This document shows positions 24,552-33,022 of a DNA stretch of 64,000 bases, one piece after another. The stretch spans positions 186,001 to 250,000 of the forward strand of contig NZ_JBHMQT010000044.1 of the NCBI RefSeq assembly GCF_042435035.1, read 5' to 3'. Position 1 is the stretch's first letter. Each line of letters starts with the position of its first letter. Both the position numbers and the translations under genes were made by a program. Under the pieces are notes generated by a model that saw nothing but the letters and a program-made list of their open reading frames with translations, did not search any database and was not told the DNA's origin. The DNA is from Sphaerimonospora cavernae. Lineage in GTDB: Bacteria > Actinomycetota > Actinomycetes > Streptosporangiales > Streptosporangiaceae.

Positions 24552-26039
24552 ATGGCCAAGTTCACCGAACCGGGGCTCACGTTCGACGACGTGCTCCTCG
24601 TTCCCGCCTATTCGGATCTTCAGCCGGGTGAGGCCGACACCACGACTCGTCTGTCGCGGAGCATCACGCTGCGCATCCCACTGGTGTCCGCGGCCATGGA
24701 CACGGTGACCGAGGCCCGGATGGCCGTCGCGATGGCCCGTCAGGGCGGCATCGGGATCCTGCACCGCAACCTCTCGATCGAGGACCAGGCCCAGCAGGTC
24801 GACCTGGTCAAGCGCTCGGAGGCGGGGATGGTGACCAACCCGGTGACCTGCTCTCCGGATGACACGCTGGCCGATGTCGAGCGGCTGTGCGCCACGTACC
24901 GGATCTCCGGTGTACCGGTCACCGGCGCCGACGGCATGTTGGTAGGGATCGTGACGAACCGGGACATGCGGTTCGAGACCGACCACGGCAGGCCGGTCCA
25001 CGAGGTCATGACCGCCATGCCGCTGGTGACGGCCCTCGTCGGGGTTTCCCGTGACGAGGCATTCCTGCTGCTCCGGCAGAACAAGGTGGAGAAGCTCCCA
25101 CTGGTCGACGAGGCCGGGCGGCTGCGGGGCCTCATCACGGTCAAGGACTTCATCAAGAGCGAGCAGTATCCCCTCGCCACCAAGGACGCCAACGGGCGGC
25201 TCATGGTCGGCGCGGCCATCGGCGTCGCGGGCGACGCCGAGCAGCGCGCGGCGGCCCTCATCGAGGCCGGGGCCGACGTCATCGTGGTGGACGTCGCCCA
25301 CGGGCACTCCCAGGGCCTGTGCGACATGGTCGCCAAGGTGAAGGCCAACGCCAACGGGCGGGTGGACGTGGTCGCGGGCAACGTGGCCACCCGGGCCGGG
25401 GCCCAGGCCCTGGTGGACGCGGGCGCGGACGCGGTCAAGGTGGGCGTGGGCCCCGGCTCCATCTGCACCACCCGCGTCGTCGCGGGCGTGGGAGCCCCCC
25501 AGCTCACCGCGATCTACGAGGCGGCCCGGGCCTGCGCGTCGGCGGGCGTGCCGGTCATCGGCGACGGCGGCCTGCAGTATTCGGGGGACATCGCCAAGGC
25601 GCTGGCCGCCGGCGCCGACACGGTCATGCTGGGCTCGCTGCTCGCCGGCTGCGAGGAGTCGCCCGGCGACCTGATCTTCATCAACGGCAAGCAGTTCAAG
25701 TCCTACCGGGGCATGGGCTCGCTCGGCGCCGTACGGAACCGCGAGCGCGGCGGGGAGTCCTTCAGTAAGGACCGCTACGCCCAGGCCGAGGTGTCCGGGG
25801 AGGACAAGTACATCCCCGAGGGCATCGAGGGTCAGGTGCCCTATCGCGGCCCAGTCGCGGCGGTGGCCCACCAACTCGTCGGCGGGCTGTGCCAGGGCAT
25901 GTGGTACGCCGGCTGCCGGACGGTCTCCGAGCTGCACGAGAAGGCGCAGCTCATGCCCATCACGGCGGCGGGCCTCAACGAGAGCCACCCGCATGACATC
26001 CAGATGACGGTCGAGGCGCCGAACTACCACCGGCGCTGA
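24552..26039 (+). CDS. guaB: Inosine-5'-monophosphate dehydrogenase
   Basis: Oxidises IMP to XMP, the first committed step to GMP. The 495-residue protein begins FTEPGLTFDDVLLVPA, has two CBS domains (about residues 95-210) inserted in the barrel, and carries the catalytic Cys in GPGSICTTR. VIGDGGLQYSGD binds the phosphate and the flap region is RYAQAEVSGEDKYIPEGIEG. ATG 24552 follows GGAGGGTTGGAG. It is followed by guaB3 40 bases later. It corresponds to GuaB2 of mycobacteria. Confidence 0.97.
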   Translation: MAKFTEPGLTFDDVLLVPAYSDLQPGEADTTTRLSRSITLRIPLVSAAMDTVTEARMAVAMARQGGIGILHRNLSIEDQAQQVDLVKRSEAGMVTNPVTCSPDDTLADVERLCATYRISGVPVTGADGMLVGIVTNRDMRFETDHGRPVHEVMTAMPLVTALVGVSRDEAFLLLRQNKVEKLPLVDEAGRLRGLITVKDFIKSEQYPLATKDANGRLMVGAAIGVAGDAEQRAAALIEAGADVIVVDVAHGHSQGLCDMVAKVKANANGRVDVVAGNVATRAGAQALVDAGADAVKVGVGPGSICTTRVVAGVGAPQLTAIYEAARACASAGVPVIGDGGLQYSGDIAKALAAGADTVMLGSLLAGCEESPGDLIFINGKQFKSYRGMGSLGAVRNRERGGESFSKDRYAQAEVSGEDKYIPEGIEGQVPYRGPVAAVAHQLVGGLCQGMWYAGCRTVSELHEKAQLMPITAAGLNESHPHDIQMTVEAPNYHRR

Positions 26040-26078
26040 CACCACGTTCAACGGTCAGGAAGAAGAGAACAGGCGGCG

Positions 26079-27197
26079 ATGAGTCAGGTGGAGATCGGGC
26101 GCGGCAAGAGCGGGCGGCGGGCGTACGCACTGGACGAGATCGGCATCGTGCCATCCCGGCGTACCCGCGATCCCGAGGAGGTCTCGATCTCCTGGCAGAT
26201 CGATGCCTACCGTTTCGGCCTGCCGCTGGTGGCGAGCCCGATGGACAGCGTGGTCTCCCCGGCCACGGCCATCGAGATCGGCCGGCTGGGCGGCCTGGCC
26301 GTGCTGGACCTGGAGGGGCTGTGGACGCGCTACGACGACCCCGCACCGCTGCTGGAGGAGGTCGCCACCCTCGATGAGGCGGCCGCGACCCGGCGGCTGC
26401 AGGAGATCTACACCGCGCCGATCCGGGACGACCTGATCGGACGGCGGATCGAGGAGATCCGCGCCGGGGGCGTCACGGCGGCGGTACGGCTGTCGCCGCA
26501 GCGGACCGTTCAGCACCACAAGGCCGTGATCGACGCCGGCGTGGACATCTTCGTGATCCGCGGCACCACGGTCTCCGCCGAGCACGTGTCCGGCCGGGCC
26601 GAGCCGCTGAACCTGAAGCAGTTCATCTACGAGCTCGACGTCCCGGTCATCGTCGGCGGCTGCGCGACGTACACGGCCGCGCTGCACCTCATGCGGACCG
26701 GCGCGGCGGGCGTGCTCGTCGGGTTCGGCGGCGGCGCCTCGCACACCACCCGTAACGTGCTGGGTGTGGCGGTGCCGATGGCCACGGCGATCTCCGACGT
26801 CGCGGCGGCCCGCCGCGACTACCTGGACGAGTCGGGCGGTCGATACGTCCACGTGATCGCGGACGGCAGCATGGGCGGGTCGGGTGACATCGCCAAGGCC
26901 GTCGCCTGCGGCGCGGACGCCGTCATGGTGGGGTCGCCGCTCGCCAGGGCGTCCGACGCCCCCGGTCGCGGGTTCCACTGGGGTTCGGAGGCGCACCACC
27001 CCGAGCTGCCGCGCGGCAGGCGGGTCGAGTTCGGCACGATTGGCACGCTGGAGCAGATCCTGCACGGCCCGTCCGTCGTGGCCGACGGTTCCATGAACCT
27101 GATGGGCGCCCTCAAGCGCACGATGGCCACCGCCGGCTACTCGGACCTCAAGGAGTTCCAGCGCGTCGAGGTCGTCGTCGCGCCGATCCAACCCTGA
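26079..27197 (+). CDS. guaB3: GuaB3-family IMP dehydrogenase-related protein
   Basis: A 372-residue IMPDH-like barrel without CBS domains. EIGRGKSGRRAYALDEIGIVPSRRTR is the GuaB3 opening, LVASPMDSVVSPATAIEIG and VIVGGCATYTAALHLMRTGAAGVLVG hold the expected active-site region, and GSMGGSGDIAKAVACGADAVMVG binds phosphate. Its exact reaction is debated; cyanobacterial GuaB3 has been reported as an IMP dehydrogenase. It directly follows guaB in one operon. Confidence 0.93.
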   Translation: MSQVEIGRGKSGRRAYALDEIGIVPSRRTRDPEEVSISWQIDAYRFGLPLVASPMDSVVSPATAIEIGRLGGLAVLDLEGLWTRYDDPAPLLEEVATLDEAAATRRLQEIYTAPIRDDLIGRRIEEIRAGGVTAAVRLSPQRTVQHHKAVIDAGVDIFVIRGTTVSAEHVSGRAEPLNLKQFIYELDVPVIVGGCATYTAALHLMRTGAAGVLVGFGGGASHTTRNVLGVAVPMATAISDVAAARRDYLDESGGRYVHVIADGSMGGSGDIAKAVACGADAVMVGSPLARASDAPGRGFHWGSEAHHPELPRGRRVEFGTIGTLEQILHGPSVVADGSMNLMGALKRTMATAGYSDLKEFQRVEVVVAPIQP

Positions 27198-27250
27198 GGC
27201 CGATCCAGCCCTGAGCTGATCCGACTCTGGGGTGACGCGCTGAAACGCGT

Positions 27251-27286
27251 GGGCGGGCGCCGGTCTCGTGGACCAGGTGCCCGCCC
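27251..27286. terminator. Terminator-like hairpin after guaB3
   Basis: GGGCGGGC (27251-27258) pairs with GCCCGCCC (27279-27286), with an inner GGTC/GACC stem. It lies between the convergent guaB3 and 27361-28206 genes. Only a weak T-rich tail (TTGTGTT) follows. Confidence 0.6.
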
Positions 27287-27360
27287 GTTGTGTTACACGT
27301 CGCGTCCGTCGTTTTGGGCCGGGCGCGACCGCCGGCCGGGTCAGGCCAGGTCTTGCGGCG

Positions 27361-28206
27361 TCAGGTCAGGTCTTTCCGGGGCCGGTTTTTCCGTCCGCCG
27401 CGCCGGGCGATGGTCCAGGTGACGGTGCCCCCGCCGAGCAGCAGCGCCATCGTCAGGCCCCACAGCGGTGGGACGTCGCCGGGATCCGCCTCCGCCGAGA
27501 TCACCGGCCCCGGGCCGTAGCCGCCCGCGGCGCCGTCGTTCGCGTAGGCCGAGCCAGGCAGCTTGTCCGCGTATCGGCCGGCCACCAGGCGCTGGTAGTC
27601 CGCCAGCGGCATGCCCTGGTCACCGACGGAACCGCGCGCCTCGTCGTTGAGCGGGACGATCCGGCCACCCCTGAGTGCGTACCAGGCGTTGATCTGCGGT
27701 TCGCGGAAGATCTTGCCCGGCTGTGAGGCGTAGCGCTGCTCGTCATCGCCGCTGGCGATGTTGCTCACCTCCCAGCGGCCGGTACGTGAGCGGGTCGTCC
27801 AGATCGAGGCGGTCTGTCCGTCGGCCGAGGTGGCCGGGGTGGCCAGGAACGCGAACTGGGCGACCTCACTCGAACTGCCGGCGACGAACGCCGGATTGAG
27901 GTAGTTGACCACCACCATCTGCTCGCCGACCCGGGCCGCCACCGCCGGGGGCTGGACGCCCTGCGCGGGGGGTGCGCCCTTGTTGGCGAAGAACCGGCCG
28001 AGGGTCTGCCGGACTTCCACGCTGTTGGCCGCCGAACGGGCCGCCGCCATGTCGGAGGGCCCGGGCTGTGTGACCTGCGCGGCCGCCCGATCCTCCGCTT
28101 GCACGGCAGGGGCGGGGTCGGGATCATCCGATGCCGCGTGGGCGGCGACGGCCGGGGCGAGCACGACGGAGCCCGCCAGGGCGGCGACTGCGACGATGCG
28201 CTTCAT
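27361..28206 (-). CDS. Secreted protein with C-terminal membrane anchor, partner of papain-like protease
   Basis: A 281-residue protein with a signal peptide (MKRIVAVAALAGSVVLAPAVAAHA) and one C-terminal helix (LWGLTMALLLGGGTVTWTIA) with a basic tail, so it should face outwards. The body contains EVRQTLGRFFANKG and a region of beta strands (QMVVVNYLNPAFVAG, TASIWTTRSRTGRWEVSNIASGDDEQ). I do not recognise the domain. ATG 28206 has GAGGAGG upstream, inside the end of the protease operon; the protease stop is 10 bases upstream. The tight pairing suggests an inhibitor, chaperone or surface receptor of that protease. Confidence 0.75.
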   Translation of the reverse strand: MKRIVAVAALAGSVVLAPAVAAHAASDDPDPAPAVQAEDRAAAQVTQPGPSDMAAARSAANSVEVRQTLGRFFANKGAPPAQGVQPPAVAARVGEQMVVVNYLNPAFVAGSSSEVAQFAFLATPATSADGQTASIWTTRSRTGRWEVSNIASGDDEQRYASQPGKIFREPQINAWYALRGGRIVPLNDEARGSVGDQGMPLADYQRLVAGRYADKLPGSAYANDGAAGGYGPGPVISAEADPGDVPPLWGLTMALLLGGGTVTWTIARRGGRKNRPRKDLT

Positions 28207-28216
28207 GCGGGCCTCC

Positions 28217-28792
28217 TCATGCACCGATGTTGTGGAGGGAATGGGTCCAGAAGAAGTTCGAGTTGCTGACGTAGTAGTTGTAGGTCGCCCAGTTGTAGCG
28301 GGAGCTGGACGGCCACGGATCGCCCCAGTAGACCCACGACGTGCTCTTGTCGTAGCCGTAGATCGTCTGCATGTGGCCGCCGCCGGAGGTCCACTGGATG
28401 CGGGCCATGACCGGGTGGCGGGCGTCGATGTTCCTGATGATGGTGCTGTAGTTCAGGTAGCTGTTGATGTAGTTACCCGGCGAGATGCCGATCTTGTAGA
28501 AGGCGTTCTGGTCGTTGGCGAGGGTGGCCTGGTTGTTCGGGCAGCCGCTGTTGATCGTCCGGTTGAAGGCCAGGTTGCAGAACTGGTTCTGGCTGTAGGA
28601 GTAGCCGTAGTAGGCGGCGACCGTGTTGCCGGCGGCCGCCCAGCACCAGTTGGAGTACTGCTGGGCCTGCATCGTGATATTGAGGCGTTGCCAGGTGTAG
28701 GCGTGGGCGGTGCCGGTCGCCGCCATCCAGGTCCCGGCCGCCAGCGCGAGCGCGCCGGTCGTCCGCAGGAGCCTGCCGACTGGGGAAGGCAT
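28217..28792 (-). CDS. Secreted papain-like (C39/AvrRpt2-like) cysteine protease
   Basis: A 191-residue exported protein with a signal peptide ending ATGTAHA. MQAQQYSNWCWAAAGNTVAAYYG carries the catalytic Cys in the NWCWAA motif typical of papain-like proteases, GGHMQTIYGYD the catalytic His, and VYWGDPWP the third residue. Two more cysteines (QFCNLAF and SGCPNN) may form a disulfide. The mature protein is rich in Tyr, Asn and Ser. AAGGAG lies upstream of ATG 28792. It is first in a two-gene operon, divergent from an XRE regulator. Target unknown. Confidence 0.83.
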   Translation of the reverse strand: MPSPVGRLLRTTGALALAAGTWMAATGTAHAYTWQRLNITMQAQQYSNWCWAAAGNTVAAYYGYSYSQNQFCNLAFNRTINSGCPNNQATLANDQNAFYKIGISPGNYINSYLNYSTIIRNIDARHPVMARIQWTSGGGHMQTIYGYDKSTSWVYWGDPWPSSSRYNWATYNYYVSNSNFFWTHSLHNIGA

Positions 28793-28887
28793 GTCGCACT
28801 CCTTGGGGGGAGGGGGGTGTGTTCGGCACGATGGTCCGGCTCGGCGGCGTGCCGTACAAGCGGCGTTACAGCTCGCCGTGGGTGGTC

Positions 28888-28905
28888 TGTGAACGGGTAT
28901 GTGAA
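28888..28905. promoter_or_regulatory. Two direct TGTGAA half-sites
   Basis: TGTGAA occurs at 28888 and 28900, 12 bases apart, in the divergent region between the protease operon and the XRE gene. It is also the half-site of the palindrome at 28952, so all three may bind the same protein. Confidence 0.4.
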
Positions 28906-28951
28906 GCCCGGCATGACGTGGGCCGACAACCGTGACACCAGAGCAAGAGTC

Positions 28952-28965
28952 TGTGAATATTCACA
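28952..28965. promoter_or_regulatory. Perfect palindrome TGTGAATATTCACA before XRE start
   Basis: A 14-bp perfect palindrome, AT-rich against its surroundings, ends one base before ATG 28967. It resembles an operator by which the regulator would block its own gene directly at the start site. The regulator is the natural ligand but this is inferred. Confidence 0.6.
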
Positions 28966-28966
28966 C

Positions 28967-29899
28967 ATGTCGAGTGAGCGGGAATTGCAGGCCGCGCTCC
29001 GGGACGGACCCTTCCACGTCGCGTTCCGTGCCGCAGTGGAGTCGCGCGGCCTGACGCTGGACCGACTGCGGCACCGCCTGCGGGAACGCGGCCTGCGGGT
29101 GGGCACGACGAGCCTGAGCTACTGGCAACAGGGGCTGCGCCGTCCGGAACGCGCCGAATCGCTGCGTGCCGTACGTGCGCTGGAGGAGATCCTCACCCTG
29201 CCTCCCCGTTCCCTGACGGACCTGCTCGGCCCGCCCCGGCCCCGGGGGCGCGGCACGGGGCTGCCGCCGGGCGCGGTGGGCTATGCCACGATCCTGGACG
29301 CGGCTCCCGATCTGTCCGCCCTGTTGCGGGAGCTGGACTGGACGGCCGACGACCGGCGACTGCACATCGCCGCCATGTACGAGACGGTGCGGATCGGGGC
29401 CGACCGGAGCATCATCCGGCGCGAGACGCTCCAGGTGCTGCGCGCGCACGAGGACGCGGCCGACCGCCACATCACGATCTACCGGGGCGACACGGGCTGC
29501 GACGTGGATCGGGTCCGCATCCGGGCGCTGGAGGACTGCCGGCTCGGTCGGATCCGCCGCCATGGGCCGTCCGGCCTGGTGGCGGCTGAGCTGCTGTTCG
29601 ACCGGGAGCTGCGGACCGGCGACACCCAGGTCGTCCGGTATGACCTGATCGACCCCAGCGGCATGGCGGGCACGGAGTACGAACGCGGCTTCCGCTTTCC
29701 AGCCGGTCAGTACACGCTCCGCGTGTGCTTCGACCCGGTCGCCCTCCCCGTCCGCATCCACGGATACACCCGGCGAGGGCCGGCGGCAGGCGAGAACGAC
29801 CGCAGAGAGCTGACACTCAACGCGCACCACGCGGTCCACCTGATGGCCGAGTCCATCCGGCCCGGCCTGGTAGGCATCCGCTGGGACTGGCCCAGCTAA
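28967..29899 (+). CDS. XRE-like helix-turn-helix regulator with C-terminal effector domain
   Basis: A 310-residue protein. Residues about 20-75 form a Cro/CI-type domain (GLTLDRLRHRLRERGLRVGTTSLSYWQQGLRR, followed by SLRAVRALEEIL). The remaining 220 residues, including RRETLQVLRAHEDAADRHITIYRGD and FPAGQYTLRVCFDPV, look like a sensory beta-rich domain of a type common in Streptomycetales and Streptosporangiales, unnamed to me. ATG 28967 is chosen because the operator-like palindrome abuts it. It is divergent from the protease operon, which is the likely target. The first repeat of element C begins 5 bases after its stop. Confidence 0.78.
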   Translation: MSSERELQAALRDGPFHVAFRAAVESRGLTLDRLRHRLRERGLRVGTTSLSYWQQGLRRPERAESLRAVRALEEILTLPPRSLTDLLGPPRPRGRGTGLPPGAVGYATILDAAPDLSALLRELDWTADDRRLHIAAMYETVRIGADRSIIRRETLQVLRAHEDAADRHITIYRGDTGCDVDRVRIRALEDCRLGRIRRHGPSGLVAAELLFDRELRTGDTQVVRYDLIDPSGMAGTEYERGFRFPAGQYTLRVCFDPVALPVRIHGYTRRGPAAGENDRRELTLNAHHAVHLMAESIRPGLVGIRWDWPS

Positions 29900-29903
29900 T
29901 CCC

Positions 29904-30146
29904 CGTGATCTTGCGAATACTCGCACATCGAGCCATGACCTGTGCTTATGCCGTTCGTGATCTTGCAGTTTCTCGCAGACCTGTCCTTTGAACAGCGAAA
30001 ACACTGTTCGTGATCTTGCACTCGCGACTGCAAGATCACGAACGGCATAAGCACAGGTCAGGTGGCTCGCCTGCAAGAAACTGCAAGATTAAAAAGTTGA
30101 TTTGCGCAGGTCAAGGGGGTGGTGTGCGAGAAACTGCAAGATCACG
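29904..30146. repeat. 53-bp-period palindromic element, full copy C
   Basis: Forward units start at 29904, 29956 and 30009 and inverted units lie at 30028-30040, 30072-30093 and 30125-30146. The arms 29936-29969 and 30027-30060 are a perfect 34-bp inverted repeat, so the spacers are mirrored as well as the cores. The centre is TTCGTGATCTTGCA-N8-TGCAAGATCACGAA. The fifth unit is decayed (GATTAAA for GATCACG). The last unit supplies the stop codon of nagA (30142-30144). Confidence 0.92.
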
Positions 30147-31308
30147 GGGAGGGGGGTTGTGGCTCGGTGATCCAGGTGCCGCGCTTCATGACGCCGTCGA
30201 CCTGGAGATCGTCGCCGAGCAGCACGAGATCGGCGTCCTTGCCGACCGAGATCGAGCCGACCCGGTGGTCCAGGCCGAGGACGCGGGCGGGCGTGAGCGA
30301 CGCCATCAGCGCGGCGTCGACGAGTGAGGCGCCCATTTCCCGAACGGTCCGCCGGAACGCCATGTCCATGGTCAGCGTGCTCCCCGCGATCGAACCGCCC
30401 CCCGGATCGCCCCCGGCCAGTCGCGCCACGCCGTCCGCGACATCGACCGTCATCGGGCCGAGCCGGTAGCGCCCGTCGCCCATGCCCGCGGCGCCCATCG
30501 CGTCGGTGATGAGCGCCGTACGGCCCGGGCCCGCCTGGTGCGCGGCGAGCCGCAGCATGGCCGGGTGGACGTGTACGCCGTCGTTGATGAGCTCGACCGT
30601 GATCCGCTCGTCCTCGAGGAGGGCGGCGATCGGGCCGGGAGCGCGGTGGCCGAGCTGCGGCATCGCGTTGTAGAGGTGGGTCGCGACCGTGGCCCCCGCG
30701 TCGATGCCGGCGATCGTCTGCTCGTAGCCTGCGTCGCAGTGGCCGATGGCGGCGATCACCCCCTCGGCGGCGGCGTCCCTGATGAGGTCAAGGGCATCGG
30801 GCAGCTCGGGGGCGATTGTGAGCATGCGAACGTGGCCCCGGCCGGCCTTGAGCAGCGCCCGGAACTCCGCCCGGTCCGGCTCGCGCAGCTTCGCGGGGTC
30901 GTGCGCGCCGCACCGGGACTTCGCGATGTACGGACCCTCGAAGTGGATGCCGGCGAGGACTCCCTGCTCGCACAGGTCGGCCAGGGCGGAGGCCGCCCGG
31001 GCCAGCGCCTCCGGCGAGGCCGTGACCAGGCTGGCGATCGAGGTCGTCGAGCCGTGCCCGAGGTGGAAGGCCGCGACGGCGGCCGCGGACTCCGGATCCC
31101 CGTCGGGATAGGACCCGCCCGCCCCGCCGTGGGTGTGGATGTCGACGAACCCGGGCACGATCACCCGTCCGCCCAGGCTGTGCCCGTTGCCGTTCCGAGG
31201 ACCCGGCCCCCGCCCGATGTGCGTGATCCGCCCGTCCTCGATGGTGAGCCAGCCGTCGTGTACCTCGTTCGGGGTCACTACGCGCAGATCCGAGAGAGTC
31301 ATGCTCAT
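30142..31308 (-). CDS. nagA: N-acetylglucosamine-6-phosphate deacetylase
   Basis: Removes acetate from GlcNAc-6-phosphate in amino-sugar recycling. The 388-residue amidohydrolase has FVDIHTHGGAGGSYPDGD, GIHFEGPYI, AIGHCDAGYEQT, THLYNAMPQLGHR and LITDAMGAAGMGDG, all family landmarks including the metal ligands Glu and His and the catalytic Asp. I start at ATG 31308 (MSMTLSD); ATG 31317 and 31302 are close alternatives. Its C-terminal stop lies inside the outer unit of repeat element C. Confidence 0.93.
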   Translation of the reverse strand: MSMTLSDLRVVTPNEVHDGWLTIEDGRITHIGRGPGPRNGNGHSLGGRVIVPGFVDIHTHGGAGGSYPDGDPESAAAVAAFHLGHGSTTSIASLVTASPEALARAASALADLCEQGVLAGIHFEGPYIAKSRCGAHDPAKLREPDRAEFRALLKAGRGHVRMLTIAPELPDALDLIRDAAAEGVIAAIGHCDAGYEQTIAGIDAGATVATHLYNAMPQLGHRAPGPIAALLEDERITVELINDGVHVHPAMLRLAAHQAGPGRTALITDAMGAAGMGDGRYRLGPMTVDVADGVARLAGGDPGGGSIAGSTLTMDMAFRRTVREMGASLVDAALMASLTPARVLGLDHRVGSISVGKDADLVLLGDDLQVDGVMKRGTWITEPQPPSP

Positions 31309-31414
31309 GCGCCCCATCTTTCCGCTTCCGCTCGGCATCCGCCGTACTGGGTGGGCTCGCATGGCATGGATAGATTGAGGGTGATCGCAAAATATCTCGC
31401 GGTATGGAGAGTCG

Positions 31415-31972
31415 ATGTCGCCGACAGAGGTCCAGTTGCTGCCCGTCACTGTTGGCGCCGATGCCCTGGCCGAGCTGACCGATATGGTCAACCGGGTGTA
31501 CGCGGTCGCGGAAGAGGGCCTGTGGGTGGACGGCGCCGCCCGTACGACGGTCGAAGAGATGTCGGAGCTCGTCCGTGCCGGGGAGATCGTGGTGGCCCGG
31601 ATGGACGGCCGGATCGTCGGCAGCGTCCGCGTGCAGCGGCTCGAGGGCGGAGTGGGCGAGTTCGGCATGCTCGCCATGGAGCCCGAGCATCGCGGAGCCG
31701 GCATCGGCCGGCAGCTGATCGAGTTCGTCGAACGGCTGAGCCGTGAACGCGGGCTGGCGACCATGCAACTCGAGGTGCTGGTCCCCCGGGATTGGCGGCA
31801 TCCGTTCAAGGAGTACCTGAACGGCTGGTACACCCGGATCGGCTACCGGATCGTGCGCATCGGCTCCCTCGAGGAGACCAACCCGGACCTCGTCCCGCTT
31901 CTCGCCACCTCCTGTGACCTCCGCATCTACCACAAGAACCTCAGCCCCGCTCCCGTCGGCAGCCGGCCGTGA
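31415..31972 (+). CDS. GNAT-family N-acetyltransferase
   Basis: A 185-residue acetyltransferase. EHRGAGIGRQLIEFVERLSRERG is the acetyl-CoA-binding segment, preceded by the beta strands EIVVARMDGRIVGSVRVQRL and EFGMLAM. The C-terminal NGWYTRIGYRIVRIG completes the fold. It is divergent from nagA with 106 bases between. The substrate is not readable. Confidence 0.85.
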   Translation: MSPTEVQLLPVTVGADALAELTDMVNRVYAVAEEGLWVDGAARTTVEEMSELVRAGEIVVARMDGRIVGSVRVQRLEGGVGEFGMLAMEPEHRGAGIGRQLIEFVERLSRERGLATMQLEVLVPRDWRHPFKEYLNGWYTRIGYRIVRIGSLEETNPDLVPLLATSCDLRIYHKNLSPAPVGSRP

Positions 31973-32108
31973 CTTCCCGCGTCCCTGCTGTGGCAGCCGT
32001 CAGCGGCGATCGATGATGAACAGCGCGTCTGGCACTTCATCGTCCGCGCCGCGGCGACCTCGTGAGATGCCTGGGATGCACCAAGGCAAGGGTATTAACC
32101 TTGACGTC

Positions 32109-33020
32109 ATGGCTCTCTGGGGTGACGTGGAACGCGCGGCGCTTGTGGCGCTGCTTCGCCATACCCCGACAGAGCAAGGCCGGCGTGACCTCGTCCAGCG
32201 GATCACTGAGAGGGGCTCTGTACTCGACCTGCTCCGGGAAAGGCTGGGTCCGGCCGACCTGTTCACCGATCCGATGGAAGACGCTGTACGCGAGGCGATG
32301 CGTGAGCTCGCTTCATGGGAACAGGAAGGCATCCACGTTCTCACCATGGGTGATGAGTGGTATCCGTACCGCCTCCGGGATGTCTTCGATCGGCCGCCAT
32401 TGCTGTTCGGCCGGGGAGAGATCATTCCCGATGATCAAGGTGTCGCGGTGGTCGGGTCAAGGGCAGTCTCAGACCCTGGGCGGCGGGTGGCCGGAGAACT
32501 GGCAAGGGGCCTGGTCGAGCGAGGGCTGACTGTCGTCTCCGGCTTGGCAGCCGGCGTCGATGCGGCCGCGCATCGGGCCGCGATCCGGGCCGGGGGACGA
32601 ACAGTCGCCGTGATCGGCACCGGCATCCGGCGCTGTTTTCCGCAGGAGAATCGAGATCTACATCGAGAGGTCGCGGATTACGGCGCGGTGATTTCTCAGT
32701 TCTGGCCCGACAAGGAGCCGGACAAGCAAACTTTCCCGCAGCGTAACGGGACGATGTCCGGATACGCCCTTGCCACCGTGATCGTTGAGGCCACAGAACG
32801 TAGCGGCACCCGAATCCAGGCCCGGAAGGCAGTCGAACATGGCCGCCCGGTTATCCTCCTGCGATCGGTGATCGAACGCACCCAATGGGCACGTACGGCT
32901 GCCCGTCTCCCCGATGTGCATGTGGTGGACAACGTCGAGGAGGCTATCGCTCTTGTCGACGAGGTGGTCGACCGGCCCAATCAGATCGAGCAACTGCTCA
33001 TTTCGGCCCTCGGCGGTTGA
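32109..33020 (+). CDS. DprA-like DNA-processing / SLOG-domain protein
   Basis: A 303-residue protein of the DprA (Smf) family. A short N-terminal helical part (residues about 1-95) precedes the Rossmann-like domain: VAVVGSRAVSDPGRR, GLTVVSGLAAGVDAAAHRAA, GRTVAVIGTGI, CFPQENRDLH, FPQRNGTMSGYALATVIVEA and SGTRIQARKAVEHGRPVILL. The usual C-terminal winged helix of DprA is absent. ATG 32109 is my choice; ATG 32067 is possible. It is followed after two bases by a ComF-like phosphoribosyltransferase, a pairing seen outside normal competence loci. The role may be DNA uptake or a nucleotide-based defence; neither is shown. Confidence 0.85.
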   Translation: MALWGDVERAALVALLRHTPTEQGRRDLVQRITERGSVLDLLRERLGPADLFTDPMEDAVREAMRELASWEQEGIHVLTMGDEWYPYRLRDVFDRPPLLFGRGEIIPDDQGVAVVGSRAVSDPGRRVAGELARGLVERGLTVVSGLAAGVDAAAHRAAIRAGGRTVAVIGTGIRRCFPQENRDLHREVADYGAVISQFWPDKEPDKQTFPQRNGTMSGYALATVIVEATERSGTRIQARKAVEHGRPVILLRSVIERTQWARTAARLPDVHVVDNVEEAIALVDEVVDRPNQIEQLLISALGG

Positions 33021-33022
33021 GC

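Noticed and set aside
29904..30146. CRISPR array (22-bp repeats with about 31-bp spacers)
   Set aside because: Units reverse orientation at the centre, spacers are mirrored or conserved, only three units occur per arm, and no cas gene is present.
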